NCBI GenBank assembly: GCA_023257955.1
Contig: JALRAY010000035.1
Coordinates: 1-10,499 of the forward strand
Source of the DNA: Amoebophilaceae bacterium
GTDB lineage: Bacteria; Bacteroidota; Bacteroidia; Cytophagales; Amoebophilaceae
Direction of reading: 5' to 3'
Length of the DNA stretch: 10,499 nt
The translations under genes and the position numbers were made by a program. The stretch's first letter is position 1. Every line of letters starts with the position of its first letter. This document shows, piece by piece, positions 1 to 5,665 of this stretch. The notes beneath the pieces were generated by a model, which was not told the DNA's origin, made no database searches, and saw only the letters and a program-made list of their open reading frames with translations.

Positions 1-314
1 GTACCGTCGCTCAATAGATTGGTAATAGATTGTTTTACATGATAGATGGGGCCATTAGGAGACGCAGACGTTATACTAGGGTTATGGACGCGGTATGTAC
101 TAACGCAGCTTAGCAGATAATATAGCTATCTGTGATTTATGACATCAAAGTTAAGGATAGATAAGCCATTTAAAAACATTTTATCCTATATAGCACCCGC
201 ATACACAATGCTACATGTAAGAGATATAATTCCTTTTTTGTATTTTCGTACCTCGTTGAGGAAGCACAGGAGGGAGATAGGCATTTTTAATAACACAATT
301 AATTACAAAATAAT
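1..314. other. Left-edge stretch without a recognisable gene
   Basis: No long open frame, RNA gene or repeat is supported here. The minus strand is open from about position 110 to the window edge, but it has no ATG and matches no family I recognise; it could be the start of, or a remnant of, a gene lying to the left. A TAnnTTTG-like octamer with one mismatch (TATTTTCG, 241-248) lies about 65 bases before the barrel gene at 315 and is the only promoter candidate I see for it. Confidence 0.4.
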
Positions 315-968
315 ATGACAAAAATGATAAAAGTAATGGTAGCAAGTTGCTTGCTACTCGCAATAACGCCATCAGTGGCGGAAGCACAAAGTAGAAATAT
401 GAGGGTGAAGCAAACGAGTATAGCGCATGAGCCGCTGCCCGTACAAGCGGGGATAAAAGGAGCTTTAGGACTCTCTTTCGCTGCTTTTTCTGTTGGGGGA
501 TATGGTAGTTACAATGTCACAGATTTTCTAGGTCTAGGAGGCGAGATTAACTACATAAAAGATTGGCATTTACTCGAACACAGCATAACGAACTATGAGT
601 TTATTCGGACTAATTACGTACCTGTATCCTTTATTGCTAAAATTTTTCCACCCAAATATCAAAATTTTAGATTCCTGGGAGGTATACGAGTAGGGTATTT
701 AATATCTGCTGAACACATGAATGTTAGAGATCGGGATGGTTTTAGATCCTCTTCTTCAAAAATGCAAGATATAGATTTCAGCAAGGATAAATACAATAGA
801 TGGACTTGTGAAATGATAGTAGGATATGAATACGAACAAGATTTTGGGCTCTTTTCTGGCCTAGAGTTTAGTAAGGGGTTTATAGCCATTACCGATAACC
901 CAGAATCTGTTGGCAACTTTGCCCTTAGACTCACATTAGGTTATAACTTCGCGAAGTTCTTTGAATAA
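315..968 (+). CDS. Secreted outer-membrane beta-barrel (porin-like) protein
   Basis: This 217-residue protein starts with a clear Sec signal peptide: Lys residues at 3 and 6, a hydrophobic core around 7-20, and a signal peptidase I site A-E-A before Gln25. The mature part alternates polar and hydrophobic residues with many Gly, Tyr and Phe. It has strand-turn features such as G(61)GYGSY, G(122)GIRVGY, G(170)YEYE and a final strand LRLTLGYNF (204-212) near the C-terminus. This is typical of the small 8-strand outer-membrane beta-barrel proteins common in Bacteroidota (OmpA-like or PorT-like barrel families). No enzymatic motif is visible, so its role (adhesion, structure or host interaction) is unknown. 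ATG 315 is chosen because it keeps the two basic residues; ATG 324 is possible and also leaves a usable signal. It is monocistronic, ending at the terminator at 997-1031. Confidence 0.85.
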   Translation: MTKMIKVMVASCLLLAITPSVAEAQSRNMRVKQTSIAHEPLPVQAGIKGALGLSFAAFSVGGYGSYNVTDFLGLGGEINYIKDWHLLEHSITNYEFIRTNYVPVSFIAKIFPPKYQNFRFLGGIRVGYLISAEHMNVRDRDGFRSSSSKMQDIDFSKDKYNRWTCEMIVGYEYEQDFGLFSGLEFSKGFIAITDNPESVGNFALRLTLGYNFAKFFE

Positions 969-996
969 CATAACAGCGTTACTTGAATAACCCTTG

Positions 997-1031
997 TGCC
1001 ATAGGAAGTTACTTTCTATGGCATTTTTTTT
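997..1031 (+). terminator. Rho-independent terminator of the barrel-protein gene
   Basis: A 12-bp stem (997-1008 with 1012-1023, one G-U pair) closes a TTA loop and is followed directly by eight T residues (1024-1031). It starts 28 bases after the stop codon at 968. This is a textbook intrinsic terminator in the plus direction; there is no T-run on the minus side. Confidence 0.88.
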
Positions 1032-1065
1032 GCCTATGTCTTTTGTAATACCTCCCCACAAAATA

Positions 1066-1095
1066 CCCCTGATATGCGCTGTTGCATATCAGGGG
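1066..1095 (-). terminator. Perfect 12-bp hairpin, possible terminator for the minus-strand lipoprotein
   Basis: CCCCTGATATGC (1066-1077) and its exact reverse complement (1084-1095) flank a 6-base loop. The gene converging from the right is on the minus strand and ends at 1328. On that strand the hairpin is followed by only a weak T-run (TATTTTG), so termination is plausible but not certain. It could instead be a transcript-stabilising stem or a protein-binding palindrome. Confidence 0.4.
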
Positions 1096-1327
1096 CAATA
1101 ATTGCATGAACGAACTAGACATGAACTAGTCAATGCTCTCTTTTTATGCTGCTGCCTGCGCTTAAGGTGACAAAGAAAATATTGGGACTTAAGTTCTTAA
1201 CATTTTGCAGGCGTTGTTGCATTAGAGTTTTGTAAATATTCAAATCACTAAGTATACTGCCAACAAGGTCTTGGCTATCGAAGATATATAACCCGTAATC
1301 CTTTCAATAAGAAAATATGCCATGTTT
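1096..1327. other. Convergent intergenic spacer
   Basis: The spacer between the hairpin and the 3' end of the lipoprotein gene has no supported gene. It contains an imperfect 11-base repeat (GAACTAG, about 1110-1130) and, at 1210-1222, a string (GGCGTTGTTGCAT) that resembles terminal inverted repeats of some IS5-type elements. No transposase fragment or matching opposite end is visible, so no mobile element is called. Confidence 0.3.
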
Positions 1328-2479
1328 TTAGGATCCCGACAGCACCTCCCATTGTTCATCTTCTTCATCTTCTTCATCTGCCTTATCCTCCTTATCTGCT
1401 TCCTTTGCCTTTCTTGCTGCTTCTGCTTGTTGTTGTTCAAAAAGCTTTGCCATCATCTTTTCAACCTTGGCTTTCATTTCATCTAAGTCTTGTTGAAGTT
1501 TCGCGTTCTTCTCTTTATCTTGCTTCCGTTGTTCTTCATACGCTTTTTTATCTGCTTCACGTTGCTCTTCATACGCTTTTTTATCTGCTTCGCGTTGCCT
1601 TTCATATTCTTCTTTATCTCTTTGGCGTAGCTCTTCGTTCTCCGCTTTATCTCTTTGGCGTTGCTCTTCTGCTTTCCTTTGCTTTTCTGCTGCTCTCCTT
1701 TGCTTTTCTTCTTCTTCTCTTCTACTACGCTCTTCCTCTGCTTGTGCCCGTCTACGGTTTTCTTCCTCTTCTCGTGCTCTTCTACTACGTTCCTCTGCTT
1801 CTCTTGCTTCTCTTGCTTGTCTTTGTTTTGCTTCCTGTTCTTTTTCCCACTCTCGGGGTCCATCAAAGTACCCCTCTTCGTGAAACGACATATTGCGTGT
1901 TTTATTTTCATACCACCTTTGATACTCGGGGTCAGACTCGGGGTATGAATCTCGTCTTCCATTCTGCTGCGTAGCATGATATCCACTAGCCGCCGCTACA
2001 GCCATGAGTGGTACGAACATCCCCCCACGCATTCTATGATGTATCGTTACCTCTTTTCCTTGCATAGCTACATATCCATCTTGTGCTAACTGTTGCTTAA
2101 ATTCCAACGCACGATGAGGAGGTACTTGTTTTACTTCCCCGGATATTCGTAACGGTTTATTATCTGTATCATACGCTTGCAGCTCTCCTGCTGCATCACA
2201 TACTACACGGACTTCTCGCATATTGGCGGCATCTCTAAGCGCTAAGGTAAATAAGCTACCTTCATGCTGCCTTTCTCCTTGTGCTTCACTTGCTTGCGGC
2301 ACGTTACATTCATCTATTTCATCTATTCGCTCTAGTTCTAATCCTCCGCCGCTAGCTTCGGGCATTGGTATAGATGTAGGATCGCTCATTTTCCCGCATT
2401 GCGTGAAAGTGCATATGGTTAGCACCGCCCATAGAGCGATGTAACCATTTTTCCTGGGGTTAAAATTTAGGTTACTCAT
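1328..2479 (-). CDS. Lipoprotein with hendecad-repeat coiled coil and acidic tail
   Basis: This 383-residue protein has no family I recognise. Residues 1-28 form a lipoprotein-type signal: basic RK at 9-10, hydrophobic stretch 12-23, and a relaxed lipobox FTQC with Cys28 as the likely lipidated residue. Residues 45-150 look like a small folded domain. A Gly/Ala-rich hydrophobic patch follows at 152-167. Residues 207-355 are an almost uninterrupted Glu/Arg/Lys/Gln/Ala coiled coil. Within it, 276-330 is built of five 11-residue units with Asp-Lys at positions 2-3, two of them nearly identical (ADKKAYEEQRE). The C-terminus (359-375) is rich in Asp and Glu. ATG 2479 is preferred over the TTG three codons upstream because ATG is the normal start and nothing is gained by the extension. 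It is probably an envelope-anchored rod or tether; function is unknown. It may have its own promoter (2643-2650). Confidence 0.78.
   Translation of the reverse strand: MSNLNFNPRKNGYIALWAVLTICTFTQCGKMSDPTSIPMPEASGGGLELERIDEIDECNVPQASEAQGERQHEGSLFTLALRDAANMREVRVVCDAAGELQAYDTDNKPLRISGEVKQVPPHRALEFKQQLAQDGYVAMQGKEVTIHHRMRGGMFVPLMAVAAASGYHATQQNGRRDSYPESDPEYQRWYENKTRNMSFHEEGYFDGPREWEKEQEAKQRQAREAREAEERSRRAREEEENRRRAQAEEERSRREEEEKQRRAAEKQRKAEEQRQRDKAENEELRQRDKEEYERQREADKKAYEEQREADKKAYEEQRKQDKEKNAKLQQDLDEMKAKVEKMMAKLFEQQQAEAARKAKEADKEDKADEEDEEDEQWEVLSGS
1490..1654 (-). repeat. 33-bp in-frame tandem repeat, five units
   Basis: Five consecutive 33-base units inside the lipoprotein gene encode 11-residue segments (protein residues 276-330). 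The two central units (about 1523-1588) are nearly identical at DNA level; the outer ones are degenerate but keep the Asp-Lys codons in phase. Unit length is a multiple of three, so copy number can change without breaking the frame. Confidence 0.8.
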
Positions 2480-2588
2480 AATTATCAATATTTAAAAGGT
2501 TACGCGTTCATTATTTAACTGTTTAATTGCATAACGCATACAGATAAACTATATGCATTATACCATCCTCACCTTTCTATCGACTACC

Positions 2589-2611
2589 TAAGCCATAAGA
2601 CTCATGGCTTA
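2589..2611 (-). other. Inverted repeat downstream of dapA
   Basis: TAAGCCAT (2589-2596) and ATGGCTTA (2604-2611) form an 8-bp perfect stem with a 7-base loop. More ATGG/CCAT copies follow at 2612-2640, so alternative pairings are possible. It lies 58 bases past the dapA stop, between dapA and the lipoprotein gene on the same strand. There is no T-run, so it may be an mRNA 3'-end structure rather than an intrinsic terminator. Confidence 0.35.
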
Positions 2612-2642
2612 CCATAAATATGGCCATAAGTTGTTCTACTTC

Positions 2643-2650
2643 CAAATGTA
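2643..2650 (-). promoter_or_regulatory. Candidate Bacteroidota -7 element (TACATTTG) for the lipoprotein gene
   Basis: On the minus strand this octamer matches the Bacteroidota -7 consensus TAnnTTTG exactly. It lies in the gap after dapA, about 165 bases before ATG 2479. A TTG at 2664-2666 is present but closer than the usual -33 spacing. This is a consensus match only. Confidence 0.3.
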
Positions 2651-2668
2651 TAATCAGCAGGGGCAAGG

Positions 2669-3553
2669 TTATCCCTCGAACGATTGCACACTGTTGTGTA
2701 TCCGCATCAGTAAGTTGTCATCTAAGGTAGGCACTAAAGGCAAGCGTACGTGAGACTCACAAATGTCTAACATAGCCAACATGTGTTTAGGCACTACAGG
2801 GTTGCCGCCTTCAAGGATCAGCTTTTGGAGCTCGTATACTTCACATTGATGTTGTTGTGCGCGCTTAGGGTCTTGCTGCTGCATGGCTTGCACTATGGCT
2901 TGCATAGGTTGCGGAAAGGCATTGGCTAAGACGGATATAACGCCTACGCCGCCGATGGCCATAATGGGTATCGTTAGCACATCATCGCCTGTGATTAACA
3001 GAAAGTCTGATGGGGCTTTTTTCTTTATTTCTATGCAAGCGGCGAGGTTTCCGGAAGCTTCTTTAATGCCTATGATATTCGCTATCTCACTGAGTTGGAT
3101 GACTGTTTCAGGTGCTATGTTCGATCCAGTTCTGCTAGGGACATTGTACAAGATAATAGGCACGGGAGATGCGGCCGCCAATTGTTTGTAGTGCTCGTAA
3201 ATGCCTTGTTGCGAGGGTTTGTTATAGTATGGACTGACACTCATAATAGCGTCTATACCTGTAAAGTCCTGCTGCGCTATTTGTTGTAAGACGGCTTTGG
3301 TGTTATTCCCCCCTAAGCCATACACAATGGGTAGCGTATTGGGATTATGGGACTGTATGTAGGTGAGGATGGCTTGTTTTTCTGTCTCATCTATGGTAGC
3401 TGCTTCGCCTGTGCTCCCCTGCACTACCCAATAGTCAGCGCCTCCTGCAGCGGTGTGGGTTAAGAGTCTTTCTAACCCTTGCCAATCAACTTGCAAGTTT
3501 TTATCAAAGGGCGTTACTAGGGCTACGCCTAAGCCGTGTAATCGTTGGTTCAT
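2669..3553 (-). CDS. dapA: 4-hydroxy-tetrahydrodipicolinate synthase
   Basis: DapA condenses pyruvate with aspartate semialdehyde, the first committed step of the diaminopimelate/lysine pathway, in the cytoplasm. The 294-residue protein is full length for this TIM-barrel family. Visible signatures are the substrate-loop motif GSTGE (46-50), the SPYYNKPSQ segment (107-115), catalytic Tyr136 in LYNVPSRTG with substrate-binding Arg141, the Schiff-base Lys164 in IGIKEASGN, and ITGDD (187-191). All residues expected for activity are present. ATG 3553 overlaps the stop of the upstream DUF6913-like gene (ATGA), which indicates translational coupling. In a reduced genome the pathway would mainly supply meso-DAP for peptidoglycan; whether the other dap genes exist cannot be seen here. 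Confidence 0.96.
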   Translation of the reverse strand: MNQRLHGLGVALVTPFDKNLQVDWQGLERLLTHTAAGGADYWVVQGSTGEAATIDETEKQAILTYIQSHNPNTLPIVYGLGGNNTKAVLQQIAQQDFTGIDAIMSVSPYYNKPSQQGIYEHYKQLAAASPVPIILYNVPSRTGSNIAPETVIQLSEIANIIGIKEASGNLAACIEIKKKAPSDFLLITGDDVLTIPIMAIGGVGVISVLANAFPQPMQAIVQAMQQQDPKRAQQHQCEVYELQKLILEGGNPVVPKHMLAMLDICESHVRLPLVPTLDDNLLMRIHNSVQSFEG

Positions 3554-4119
3554 ACTTTCAACATGTGTATATAGTGAAACATTTTATCTAGCATGCTGCT
3601 AAAAGAAGCGGCTGTTGGCACTTCTGCGGATGATACATCTTTGAACATAATATCGAAGAGGGGGGCTCTAGCTGCTTGATAGTGTCCTATTTTGTGCTTA
3701 GCAACAGATTTGGCGATGATGTAATCTAGTATGGTGTTGCTTGTTGTATCAAGATGATACAGATGTGTAAAGGGGGTATAGACAAAGGCATTTAATGGTT
3801 GATGGCTAGCTTTTCCTAACAGGTTAATCTGCTGCGGGGTGAAGGTATCAAAAGGTATAGGGATGCTGGGAATGATTTTCTCCGAGAGGTAACACAGCAC
3901 ATGGACCGGTTGCTGTGCGGCTTGTAGTTTGTTCACGGCCTGCGTGATCACTTCTGACTGCTCGGGGATAGCGGGATTATAGGTGTATAGCAGCCCTATG
4001 TGTGGAGTTCGATGGGCTTTATCACGAAGCTGCTTCTTTTTCGATTTGCGGACAAGGTGCTTGGTGTATGCCGTAAGCACTTTGGTTTTGATGGTATGCT
4101 GTAGGGAAGTAAGTATCAT
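3550..4119 (-). CDS. DUF6913-like conserved hypothetical protein, coupled to dapA
   Basis: This is a 189-residue cytoplasmic protein without signal peptide or membrane segment. A very basic N-terminus (residues 12-36, many Lys/Arg) is followed by an alpha/beta-looking region with IGLLYTYN (42-49), a segment predicting strand-helix alternation (70-110), NAFVYTP and LDYIIAKSVAKHKIGHY. The pattern and its position directly upstream of dapA resemble the Bacteroidota family annotated DUF6913; I make that assignment from memory and with moderate confidence. No catalytic motif is recognisable. Its TGA overlaps the dapA ATG by four bases, so the two are one transcription and translation unit. The basic N-terminus suggests nucleic-acid or ribosome contact, but that is speculation. 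Confidence 0.65.
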   Translation of the reverse strand: MILTSLQHTIKTKVLTAYTKHLVRKSKKKQLRDKAHRTPHIGLLYTYNPAIPEQSEVITQAVNKLQAAQQPVHVLCYLSEKIIPSIPIPFDTFTPQQINLLGKASHQPLNAFVYTPFTHLYHLDTTSNTILDYIIAKSVAKHKIGHYQAARAPLFDIMFKDVSSAEVPTAASFSSMLDKMFHYIHMLKV

Positions 4120-4206
4120 GAGACTTCTTCTATATAATCCCGATAAGGGGGTGAAACTTGCTTCTATTTGCTAAACGGATGTTACAGGCTGACACTTACT
4201 TGCATG

Positions 4207-4228
4207 CACCATGCAATCACCATGCAAT
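4207..4228. repeat. 11-bp perfect tandem duplication at the 3' end of ung
   Basis: CACCATGCAAT occurs twice back to back (4207-4217, 4218-4228). On the coding strand the first unit encodes the last residues Ile-Ala-Trp of Ung and the TGA stop spans the junction of the two units. Because 11 is not a multiple of three, gain or loss of a unit would change the C-terminus. Confidence 0.85.
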
Positions 4229-4879
4229 GGGTGGTAAGCCATGCGTTACCAGGTAATCATTCGTTTTACTGAAGTGCCGATTACCCAAAAATCCTCTTTC
4301 TGCGGAAAAAGGGGAAGGATGTGCGGATTTCAACACCAGGTGCTTTTGCTTATCAATCAGTATTTCTTTTTTGCCTGCATAGTTGCCCCATAGGAGAAAA
4401 ACCAAGTTGTGCTTGTGCTGGGAGAGGATAGCGATAACAGCATCTGTAAACATTTCCCACCCTTTATTTTGATGTGAAGCGGGCTCTCCAGCGCGTACCG
4501 TCAGCGTGGCATTGAGGAGTAATACTCCTTGCGATACCCAGTGTGTTAAGTCTCCATGGGAGGGTATCGGTTTGCCGAGATCGGCGTTGAGTTCTTTAAA
4601 GATATTGACAAGTGACGGAGGTGGCGATATTTCAGAGGTAACCGAAAAACAAAGCCCATTAGCTTGTTTGCTGCCATGATAGGGGTCTTGCCCTAATATG
4701 ATGACTTTTACGTCCTCAAATTTACAGAGGTCAAAGGTTCTAAAAATCTGGCTGGCAGGTGGGTAAACAGTATGTTGCGCATACTCCTTTTTGATGAAGG
4801 TAACCAGGTCTTTGAAGTAGGGCTTCTTAAACTCTTCCGCCAAGTATGCCTGCCAGGAGGATTCTATCTTTACTTGCAT
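4217..4879 (-). CDS. ung: Uracil-DNA glycosylase, family 1
   Basis: Ung excises uracil from DNA, starting base-excision repair of deaminated cytosine or misincorporated dUMP. The 220-residue length is normal. The family-1 water-activating motif GQDPYHG is at 63-69 (catalytic Asp65, Tyr67), the uracil-stacking Phe78 is in LCFSV, the uracil-specific Asn123 is in LLLNATLTV, and the catalytic His187 with the minor-groove loop is in AHPSPFSAERGF (186-197). All key residues are intact, so it should be active. ATG 4879 gives the standard N-terminus. It follows the holin-like gene by 36 bases and precedes the DUF6913-like gene by 97 bases, so it may share a transcript with them. An 11-bp duplication covers its stop codon. 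Confidence 0.97.
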   Translation of the reverse strand: MQVKIESSWQAYLAEEFKKPYFKDLVTFIKKEYAQHTVYPPASQIFRTFDLCKFEDVKVIILGQDPYHGSKQANGLCFSVTSEISPPPSLVNIFKELNADLGKPIPSHGDLTHWVSQGVLLLNATLTVRAGEPASHQNKGWEMFTDAVIAILSQHKHNLVFLLWGNYAGKKEILIDKQKHLVLKSAHPSPFSAERGFLGNRHFSKTNDYLVTHGLPPIAW

Positions 4880-4915
4880 AAGATGTACAGTACAAGAGGC
4901 ATCCCCTCGTGATGA

Positions 4916-5260
4916 TTATTGCTTTTTTCGATTACTTCTTTTGGTAGCTACCCTAGCAATCCGCATCAGAATGAGACTCAACAATAAGCAGATGCAGGCA
5001 ACAATTAATAGTCCTATACAACTGCTGCCTAGCAGGGCATTAAGGTATGATGCCAAAGCTACCAACAAGAAAAACAACATCATCAAGATTAAGAACATTG
5101 TGAATAGCCATAACACGGCCTTCACAAGGAGTAGGTTGATTTGTTTTTCCATTTCTTCTTTGAAGAGCTTTACTTCTTGCTGCAAGCATTGGGTTACTTC
5201 CTTTAACAGACTCCTTATATCGAATGTTTGATATAGCAGCTTGATGAGTTTCAAAATCAT
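4916..5260 (-). CDS. Small two-helix membrane protein, holin-superfamily-like
   Basis: This 114-residue protein has an amphipathic, charged N-terminal helix (residues 15-42, many Glu/Lys/Gln), two strongly hydrophobic segments (about 44-70 and 79-99) with a short loop between, and a basic C-terminal tail (Arg100, Arg103, then KRSNRKKQ). This layout matches the chromosomal proteins annotated as phage holin family (PF07332-like, DUF1469), which in non-phage settings are small inner-membrane proteins of unknown role. No phage gene lies near, so a lytic function is not implied. ATG 5260 is preferred over an in-frame GTG four codons earlier (5272). It sits first in the minus-strand group ahead of ung. 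An alternative is a lineage-specific membrane protein. Confidence 0.6.
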   Translation of the reverse strand: MILKLIKLLYQTFDIRSLLKEVTQCLQQEVKLFKEEMEKQINLLLVKAVLWLFTMFLILMMLFFLLVALASYLNALLGSSCIGLLIVACICLLLSLILMRIARVATKRSNRKKQ

Positions 5261-5480
5261 ATGATTATACACTTATAAATGATACGGGTACTGCAACTAA
5301 GGCCTCCCTAATCACCAATGGTTGAGGAAACTTTGATTGCCCTACTTGCCTTGTTGTACGATACCAAGCTTTTGTTTTTGATTAGGAGATAAATTACCCT
5401 AACCCTATTTACTTTGTGGTGCTGCCAACGTAAGCTAGCCCCCCAACAGATAGGTTGCTTATATATTGGGAATGAATATG
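5261..5480. other. Spacer between holin-like gene and tRNA-Met
   Basis: About 220 bases with no supported gene, strong hairpin or exact TAnnTTTG element on the minus strand. It must hold either the 3' end of the tRNA precursor or the promoter of the downstream minus-strand group, but neither can be pointed to. Confidence 0.3.
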
Positions 5481-5554
5481 TAGCGAGAAGGGGGGTCGAA
5501 CCCCTGACCTCCGGGTTATGAATCCGACGCTCTAGCCAACTGAGCTACCTCGCC
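5481..5554 (-). tRNA. tRNA-Met (CAT), elongator type
   Basis: The minus strand folds as a 74-base cloverleaf: acceptor stem GGCGAGG with TCTCGCT (two G-U pairs, including 1-72), D-arm AGCTCAGTTGGCTAGAGC, anticodon loop TTCATAA with anticodon CAT (positions 5518-5520), and T-arm AGGGG-TTCGACC-CCCCT. The CCA end is not encoded; the 3' flank reads CATATT. The paired 1-72 and lack of the three G-C pairs in the anticodon stem argue against initiator tRNA. tRNA-Ile with a lysidine-modified CAT is the main alternative. The anticodon stem has an apparent A-C mismatch next to the loop. Confidence 0.95.
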
Positions 5555-5580
5555 AAAATGATAAGATTGATTAACATGAT

Positions 5581-5603
5581 AGGGAGTAAGCTTCTTACTC
5601 CTT
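5581..5603. other. Hairpin in the tRNA/permease divergent region
   Basis: GGAGTAAG-CTT-CTTACTCC (5583-5601) is a perfect 8-bp stem, extendable to 10 bp with a G-U pair. There is no strong T-run on either side. It lies in what would be the leader of the tRNA transcript or the upstream region of the permease gene. Confidence 0.5.
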
Positions 5604-5618
5604 TCGCATGCTTGGCTA

Positions 5619-5626
5619 CAAATTTA
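5619..5626 (-). promoter_or_regulatory. Candidate -7 element (TAAATTTG) for tRNA-Met
   Basis: The minus-strand octamer matches TAnnTTTG exactly, 64 bases upstream of the mature tRNA 5' end. No TTG is seen at the expected -33 distance, so this is a consensus match only. Confidence 0.3.
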
Positions 5627-5665
5627 AACGTCTCCGCTTAATTATTTAACGAATAGTACATAGTG

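Noticed and set aside
1..110. Minus-strand open frame of about 36 codons running off the left edge
   Set aside because: No ATG in frame, no recognisable motif, and a length that chance can explain. It could be the 5' part of a gene outside the window, but this cannot be supported.
1490..1654. The 33-bp repeats as a CRISPR-like array
   Set aside because: The units are contiguous, with no spacers, in frame, and encode a coiled coil.
1405..1974. Long plus-strand open frame opposite the lipoprotein, rich in Leu/Val/Phe
   Set aside because: It is the complement of the Glu/Lys/Arg coiled-coil codons; its hydrophobic composition is the expected mirror of that region, and it has no supporting start context or family.
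1483..1986. Second minus-strand open frame rich in Lys inside the lipoprotein gene
   Set aside because: It is a shifted reading of the same low-complexity repeats; the main frame has a signal peptide, lipobox and regular 11-residue repeats, and this one has none.
4916..5260. Reading the holin-like gene as evidence of a prophage
   Set aside because: No terminase, capsid, tail, integrase or endolysin gene is near; neighbours are housekeeping genes, and this family is common on chromosomes outside phages.
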